Origin: Enterobacter sp. JBIWA008
GTDB taxonomy: Bacteria; Pseudomonadota; Gammaproteobacteria; Enterobacterales; Enterobacteriaceae
Direction of reading: 5' to 3'
Assembly: GCF_019968765.1 (NCBI RefSeq)
Contig: NZ_CP074149.1
Location: 3,782,001 to 3,846,000, forward strand
Length of the DNA: 64,000 nucleotides
This document shows positions 59,599 to 64,000 of this stretch, piece by piece (positions within the stretch are counted from its first letter, which is position 1; every line of letters begins with the position of its first letter). Below the pieces are notes generated by a model. The model saw only the letters and a program-made list of their open reading frames with translations, ran no database searches and was not told where the DNA came from. The position numbers and the translations under genes are program-made.

Positions 59599-60768
59599 AT
59601 GACACATCCAATTGTTGACGCGCTGCGAGGCTCCGAGGCCCAGTTCACTGAATTACGCCGCGAGTTTCACCGACATCCCGAAATCGGCTTCGAGGAGCAC
59701 AAAACCAGCGACCGCGTCGCGGCACTCCTGAAGCAGTGGGGCTATGAGGTCCATCGGGGAATGGCCAAAACCGGGGTGGTCGGCACCCTTAAGGTAGGAA
59801 ACGGCAACAAACGTCTGGGCCTGCGCGCCGATATGGATGCGCTGCCGATGCAGGAAAATAGCGGCAAAGCGTGGAGCAGCACGGTTGAAGGTAAATTTCA
59901 CGGCTGCGGACACGATGGCCACACCACGACCCTGCTTTATGCCGCAGAGTATCTGGCCCGTACCCGCAACTTTAGCGGCACGCTGCATCTGATTTTTCAG
60001 CCAGCCGAAGAGCTGCTGTACGGCGGGCGCGTCATGGTTGAAGACGGCCTGTTTGAACAATTCCCCTGCGACCATATTTTTGGCCTGCATAACATGCCCT
60101 CCCAGCCGCTTGGGAAAATTGGCCTGCGCGATGGTGCCATGATGGCCTCCTCTGACACCGTTCATATTGAAGTAAACGGCGTAGGCGGACACGGCGCCGT
60201 TCCGGAACACACCGTTGATGCCACGCTGGTTGCCTGCCATATCACCCTCGCCCTGCAGTCGATTGTGTCGAGGAATATCACCCCATTCCAGCCGGTCGTC
60301 GTGACCGTGGGCAGCATCCAGGCGGGACATGCCCCGAATATTATCAACGATAAGGTATTAATGAAGCTGACCGTGCGCACGCTGGATGAAGCGGTGCGTC
60401 AAACCGTCCTGCAGCGAATCCACGACATTGCCGTGGCGCAGGCTGAGAGCTTCAACGCCACGGCCACGATTCGCCACGTTAACGGCAGCCCGGTGCTGCG
60501 CAATAGCCCGCAGGCCAATGACATGGTGCGCACGGTAGCGACCGACCTGTTTGGTCAGGATGCCGTTGCGTCGGTCAATGCGTTTATGGGGAGCGAGGAT
60601 TTTGCGTTCATGCTCGAAAAAAATCCTCAAGGCTGCTACTTCACTCTCGGTGCCGGAGATGAGCCGGACCGCTGTATGGTGCATAACCCAGGCTACGACT
60701 TTAACGACAAGCTCCTGCTGACCGGGGCGGCGCTCTGGACTGCGTTAACCGAACACTATCTGCGCTGA
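59599..60768 (+). CDS. M20-family amidohydrolase
   Basis: This 389-residue metal-dependent hydrolase belongs to the M20D group (hippurate hydrolase, N-acyl amino acid and indole-acetyl-amino-acid hydrolases). Metal-site motifs are FHRHPEIGFEE, GCGHDGHTTTLL and FQPAEE, and GSEDFAFMLE near the C-terminus. It is cytoplasmic by the absence of a signal peptide. I chose ATG 59599 (MTHPIVDAL, with AAAAGGA upstream); the frame starts 38 codons earlier without family match. The MFS gene follows 25 bases later. The substrate, an N-acylated or conjugated amino acid, is inferred from the family. Confidence 0.88.
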   Translation: MTHPIVDALRGSEAQFTELRREFHRHPEIGFEEHKTSDRVAALLKQWGYEVHRGMAKTGVVGTLKVGNGNKRLGLRADMDALPMQENSGKAWSSTVEGKFHGCGHDGHTTTLLYAAEYLARTRNFSGTLHLIFQPAEELLYGGRVMVEDGLFEQFPCDHIFGLHNMPSQPLGKIGLRDGAMMASSDTVHIEVNGVGGHGAVPEHTVDATLVACHITLALQSIVSRNITPFQPVVVTVGSIQAGHAPNIINDKVLMKLTVRTLDEAVRQTVLQRIHDIAVAQAESFNATATIRHVNGSPVLRNSPQANDMVRTVATDLFGQDAVASVNAFMGSEDFAFMLEKNPQGCYFTLGAGDEPDRCMVHNPGYDFNDKLLLTGAALWTALTEHYLR

Positions 60769-60793
60769 TTCGCGCCAATCTGAGGGCTGCACG

Positions 60794-62191
60794 ATGAGTA
60801 CCGTTCCACTGACAGACACGACGTCCTACGCCGGTAACGATCGGCTGCTGGCCGGTATTGTGATGAGCGTCCTGACATTCTGGTTATTTGCGCAGTCGGT
60901 GATTAACGTTGTGCCGGCAATGAAAAACAGCCTCGCTATCTCTCTTGAAACCCTTACGCTGGCGGTCAGCCTCAGTGCGCTATTCAGCGGCTGTTTTGTC
61001 GTTGCCTGCGGGGGATTTGCCGATAAGTTTGGCCGCGTGCGCATGACGTACATTGGCCTGACGCTGAGCATCATCGGCAGTGCCCTGCTCTTCGTGTCGT
61101 GGGAGCCCGTTCTGTTTTTGCTGGGGAGAGCGATACAAGGTCTGTCAGCGGCCTGCATCATGCCCGCCACGCTGGCGCTGATTAAAACCTGGTATCAAGG
61201 CAACGCTCGCCAGCGGGCAATCAGCTTTTGGGTCATCGGCTCATGGGGCGGCAGCGGCCTGAGCTCATTTGTCGGCGGCGCCATCGCCACCACGCTCGGC
61301 TGGCGCTGGATCTTTATTTTTTCCATCCTGGTGGCGGCGGTGGCACTCCTGCTGATTCGCGGTACCCCGGAAAGCCGAAGCGACGGCGCACGTCGCCATA
61401 AGCTGGATATTAGCGGCCTGGTGAGTTTTGTCCTTATGCTGGTGCTGCTGAACCTGTTTATCAGTAAGGGACACGGTTGGGGCTGGAGCAGCGGCCTGTC
61501 ATTGCTGGTGCTGGGTAGCGCCGCGCTGGCAGCGGCCTGCTTCGTGCTCACCGGGCGACGCAAGGGTGATGCGGCGCTGATTGATTTTGCCCTGTTTAAA
61601 AACCGGGCCTACAGCGCCTCGGTATTCTCTAACTTTTTGCTCAACGGCTGCATTGGTACCATGATGATCGCCAGCATCTGGCTGCAACAAGGCCACCGTC
61701 TGTCGCCGCTGCAAACCGGCATGATGACGCTGGGGTATCTGATTACCGTGCTGGCGATGATCCGGGTGGGGGAAAAGCTGCTTCAGCGCTACGGCGCGCG
61801 CCTGCCGATGATGACCGGGCCGCTGCTGACCGCAACGGGCATCACGCTTATCTCCTGTACATTTTTAAGCAAGGAGATCTACATCGTCACCGTCTTTCTC
61901 AGTAACATTTTATTTGGGCTGGGGCTGGGATGTTACGCCACGCCGTCAACGGATACGGCGGTGATGAACGCGCCAGAAAACAAAGTCGGGGTGGCCTCTG
62001 GGGTGTACAAAATGGGCAGCTCACTGGGAGGAGCGATGGGGATCGCGGTTACCGCTTCGCTCTATGCACTGCTGCTGCCGCTGGGCATGGCCAGCGCCGC
62101 ACAGTATGCGCTCCTTTTTAACAGCGCGATGTGTCTCGCTTCGGTGGGAGTGACCTGGGCGTTACTCCCTTCAGGTCGGGCCCCGCGATAG
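60794..62191 (+). CDS. MFS transporter, 14-segment type
   Basis: This 465-residue membrane protein has about fourteen hydrophobic segments and the DHA2-type motifs GGFADKFGRVRMTY and SWGGSGLSSFVGGAI. It probably exchanges the amidohydrolase substrate or product, or exports a related compound; its partner gene is directly upstream. Its stop codon lies within a GC-rich inverted repeat (GGCCCCGC–GATAG–GCGGGGCC, 62179–62199). Confidence 0.85.
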   Translation: MSTVPLTDTTSYAGNDRLLAGIVMSVLTFWLFAQSVINVVPAMKNSLAISLETLTLAVSLSALFSGCFVVACGGFADKFGRVRMTYIGLTLSIIGSALLFVSWEPVLFLLGRAIQGLSAACIMPATLALIKTWYQGNARQRAISFWVIGSWGGSGLSSFVGGAIATTLGWRWIFIFSILVAAVALLLIRGTPESRSDGARRHKLDISGLVSFVLMLVLLNLFISKGHGWGWSSGLSLLVLGSAALAAACFVLTGRRKGDAALIDFALFKNRAYSASVFSNFLLNGCIGTMMIASIWLQQGHRLSPLQTGMMTLGYLITVLAMIRVGEKLLQRYGARLPMMTGPLLTATGITLISCTFLSKEIYIVTVFLSNILFGLGLGCYATPSTDTAVMNAPENKVGVASGVYKMGSSLGGAMGIAVTASLYALLLPLGMASAAQYALLFNSAMCLASVGVTWALLPSGRAPR

Positions 62192-62208
62192 GCGGGGCCA
62201 CGAAAGGG

Positions 62209-62880
62209 TCAGGCAATATTCAGGTACTTGTGCGTCTGCATCGACAGGCGCCAGTTACGCGCAATACAGGTTTCAATGCACAGGCGCGTCGCGTCGTCTT
62301 TCTGGCTGATCGGCTGTAGCGCAATGACGCGCTGCTTTTCATCCGTCAGCGTGGCCAGCAGCTCATCCAGCGCTTCGATATCACGCACGCGCCCTACCGG
62401 GTGCTTAATCTCATCCGCGCGTTCCAGCGCCTGAGACAGTACGTCATACCCGCCGCGCATATTCACTTTTGGCGATACCGTCACCCAGGTGGTGTGTGAA
62501 CAGCGCACTTCATGGGTGCCGCTGGTTTCAATCTGGCAGCTGTAGCCGTTCTTTTCGAGCAGCTCGGTCAGCGGCGTCAGATCGTGGATGCAGGGTTCAC
62601 CGCCGGTGATCACGACGTGGCGCGCCGTCCAGCCCTGACGACCAATAATGGCCAGCAGATCTTCTGAACTGCCCGCACCCCACTTATCGCTCTCTTTGGT
62701 TTTCGCCAGAATGCTAAACAGCGACACTTCCCGATCTGCGAGCTTATCCCACGTATGTTTGGTATCACACCAGGCACAGCCAACCGGGCATCCCTGTAAA
62801 CGAATGAAAATAGCGGGAACGCCGGTAAAGTAACCCTCGCCTTGCAGGGTCTGGAACATCTCGTTAATCGGGTACTGCAT
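62209..62880 (-). CDS. queE: 7-carboxy-7-deazaguanine synthase QueE
   Basis: QueE (223 residues, E. coli length) is a radical-SAM enzyme that converts carboxytetrahydropterin to 7-carboxy-7-deazaguanine in queuosine synthesis. The cluster motif is CPVGCAWCD (C-x3-C-x2-C), and the glycine-rich ITGGEPCIHD binds SAM. I chose ATG 62880 (MQYPINEMF); an in-frame ATG two codons upstream is possible. It lies near queD, as in E. coli, with an accessory trio between. Confidence 0.96.
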   Translation of the reverse strand: MQYPINEMFQTLQGEGYFTGVPAIFIRLQGCPVGCAWCDTKHTWDKLADREVSLFSILAKTKESDKWGAGSSEDLLAIIGRQGWTARHVVITGGEPCIHDLTPLTELLEKNGYSCQIETSGTHEVRCSHTTWVTVSPKVNMRGGYDVLSQALERADEIKHPVGRVRDIEALDELLATLTDEKQRVIALQPISQKDDATRLCIETCIARNWRLSMQTHKYLNIA

Positions 62881-62934
62881 AGTCATCTCAGTAAAGGGGA
62901 TAAACGATAAGTATCGCAGATCCCCGCCGGATGG

Positions 62935-63642
62935 TCATGCTCCATCGGTGCTTTGCGCGCCAATCGCCGCCATAAAACGCTCGGTAATTTGCTGTGGACG
63001 GGTGATCGCGCCGCCGACAACGATCGTATGAGCGCCCAGCGCCAGGCATCTGGCCGCGCGTTCAGGCGTATCCACGTTGCCTTCGGCAATCACGGGAACC
63101 GTCACGGCGGCCAGCACGGCCTTCAGGAACGCGCAGTCGTTCTCCGGAAGCGAATGGCCCGCCGTTTCCGCCGTGTAGCCGTAAAGCGTGGTGCCGACGC
63201 AGTCAAAGCCAAGCGCCTGCGCCGTCACGGCTTCGCCCACGGTGGAAATATCCGCCATCAGCAGTACCGAGGGGTAGCGCGAGCGGATGCGCATGACCAG
63301 CGTTTCCAGGGACTCCCCACCGGGGCGCTCCCGCGCCGTCGCATCAAGCGCAATGATTTCCGGAGAGGCGGCCATGAGCTCATCCACCTCTTTCATCGTG
63401 GCGGTGATAAACACGTCGCTTTCCGGGTAATCCCGTTTGATGATGCCGATGACCGGCAAAGACACCTGCAGTTTAATGGCCTCGATATCCACCACGCTGT
63501 TGGCACGAATGGCAGCGGCTCCGCCCTGCGCCGCCGCCAGCGCCATCCGCGACATAATAAACGGGCTGTGCAGCGGTTCATTCTCCAGCGCCTGACAGGA
63601 GACGACCAGTTTTCCCTTCAGGTTATCCAGTACAGTTTTCAT
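62935..63642 (-). CDS. nanE: N-acetylmannosamine-6-phosphate 2-epimerase
   Basis: This 235-residue TIM-barrel epimerase converts ManNAc-6-phosphate to GlcNAc-6-phosphate. NanE-family stretches are [22 protein letters not shown] at the N-terminus, [17 protein letters not shown] and [14 protein letters not shown]. It overlaps the PTS gene by one base, so both form an operon for a ManNAc-type sugar. No sialic acid lyase or kinase gene is in the window. Confidence 0.92.
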   Translation of the reverse strand: MKTVLDNLKGKLVVSCQALENEPLHSPFIMSRMALAAAQGGAAAIRANSVVDIEAIKLQVSLPVIGIIKRDYPESDVFITATMKEVDELMAASPEIIALDATARERPGGESLETLVMRIRSRYPSVLLMADISTVGEAVTAQALGFDCVGTTLYGYTAETAGHSLPENDCAFLKAVLAAVTVPVIAEGNVDTPERAARCLALGAHTIVVGGAITRPQQITERFMAAIGAQSTDGA

Positions 63643-64000
63643 TACGATAAGTTCTCTTCCACTTCGTTTTTGATAATCGTGACGTGCGGGCCATAAATCA
63701 CCTGAACACCGTTACCGCGCACGATAACACCGCGCGCGCCGGTGGCTTTCAGCGCCGCGTCATTCACTTTGCTGCCGTCCTTCACCGTGACGCGAAGCCG
63801 CGTGGCGCAGCAGTCCACCTCTTCCAGATTCTCTTTTCCGCCTAATCCAGCGATCACCGCAACGGCGCGCTCGCTCTGCGAGAAGGTCACTTCACTGGCC
63901 ATCGCCTCCTTTTCCCGACCCGGCGTAGCAAAATCGAAGCGGTTAATCATGTAGCGGAAGGTGAAGTAGTAAAGGAAGAACCACGGCACTCCGACCAGCG
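63642..64000 (-). CDS. PTS IIBC permease, 3' part
   Basis: The last 120 residues or so of a glucose-family PTS permease: the end of the membrane IIC domain ([18 protein letters not shown]) and a C-terminal IIB domain with the phosphorylated cysteine in [12 protein letters not shown]. The gene begins beyond the window edge. It is coupled to nanE, so ManNAc or a related amino sugar is the probable substrate; GlcNAc or MurNAc cannot be excluded. Confidence 0.88.
   Translation of the reverse strand, partial: LVGVPWFFLYYFTFRYMINRFDFATPGREKEAMASEVTFSQSERAVAVIAGLGGKENLEEVDCCATRLRVTVKDGSKVNDAALKATGARGVIVRGNGVQVIYGPHVTIIKNEVEENLS

Noticed and set aside
62179..62199. Terminator at the end of the MFS gene
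   Set aside because: The GC-rich stem is clear, but no T-run follows on either strand and the stem includes the stop codon, so I note it only under that gene.

Overview
The window is a chromosomal segment from a member of the Enterobacteriaceae, most like Enterobacter or a close relative (Lelliottia, Leclercia). The evidence is gene order and protein similarity: srl–gut, hyp/hyc, fhlA, mutS, rpoS–nlpD–pcm–surE–truD–ispFD–ftsB, cysDNC and cysJIH–queD–queE follow the Escherichia coli backbone, and most proteins have exactly or nearly the E. coli length. The DNA is GC-rich except for a few AT-rich intergenic stretches. The genus is an inference; no 16S or typing marker is present.

Region 1 (1–3958) is the distal part of the sorbitol operon (srlE', srlB, srlD, gutM, srlR, gutQ). 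Region 2 (3955–4705) is a scar where the anaerobic nitric-oxide detoxification genes norR-norV-norW should be: only the last codons of norR and a stop-interrupted end of norW remain. Region 3 (4706–26554) is the complete formate hydrogenlyase-1 locus: a nickel transporter, hypF and hydN; the cryptic-type beta-glucoside operon ascG/ascFB; the structural and maturation genes hycI to hycA on the minus strand; hypABCDE on the plus strand; and the activator fhlA. Sigma-54 promoters are readable in the hycA–hypA gap.

Region 4 (26555–31497) is accessory: a four-gene iron/siderophore-type ABC plus MFS operon with a near-consensus sigma-70 promoter and a Fur-like box, then ygbA and a small SymE-like gene. 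Region 5 (31611–39662) runs from mutS through the variable mutS–rpoS interval, which here carries a hydroxyarylic-acid decarboxylase operon (ecdBCD type) with a divergent MarR regulator, and a LysR/MFS/SnoaL-like cluster. Region 6 (39715–46429) is core: rpoS, nlpD, pcm, surE, truD, ispF, ispD, ftsB, ygbE.

Region 7 (46488–56423) is assimilatory sulfate reduction: cysC-cysN-cysD with a second-type cysG, then iap, then cysH-cysI-cysJ. The CRISPR-Cas locus that E. coli carries between iap and cysH is absent. Region 8 (56424–64000) has the queuosine genes queD and queE flanking an accessory trio (large AraC-type regulator, M20 amidohydrolase, MFS transporter), and ends with nanE and a PTS IIBC gene cut by the window edge.

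Four copies of a short hairpin repeat (perfect 9-bp stem) lie between genes, three of them at convergent gene ends. The least ordinary items are the norRVW deletion scar, the Fur-type ABC/MFS cassette next to fhlA, the queD-queE accessory trio, a queD leader with two hairpins, and a siroheme synthase lacking part of its NAD-binding domain. I found no phage, insertion sequence, CRISPR array, rRNA or tRNA.
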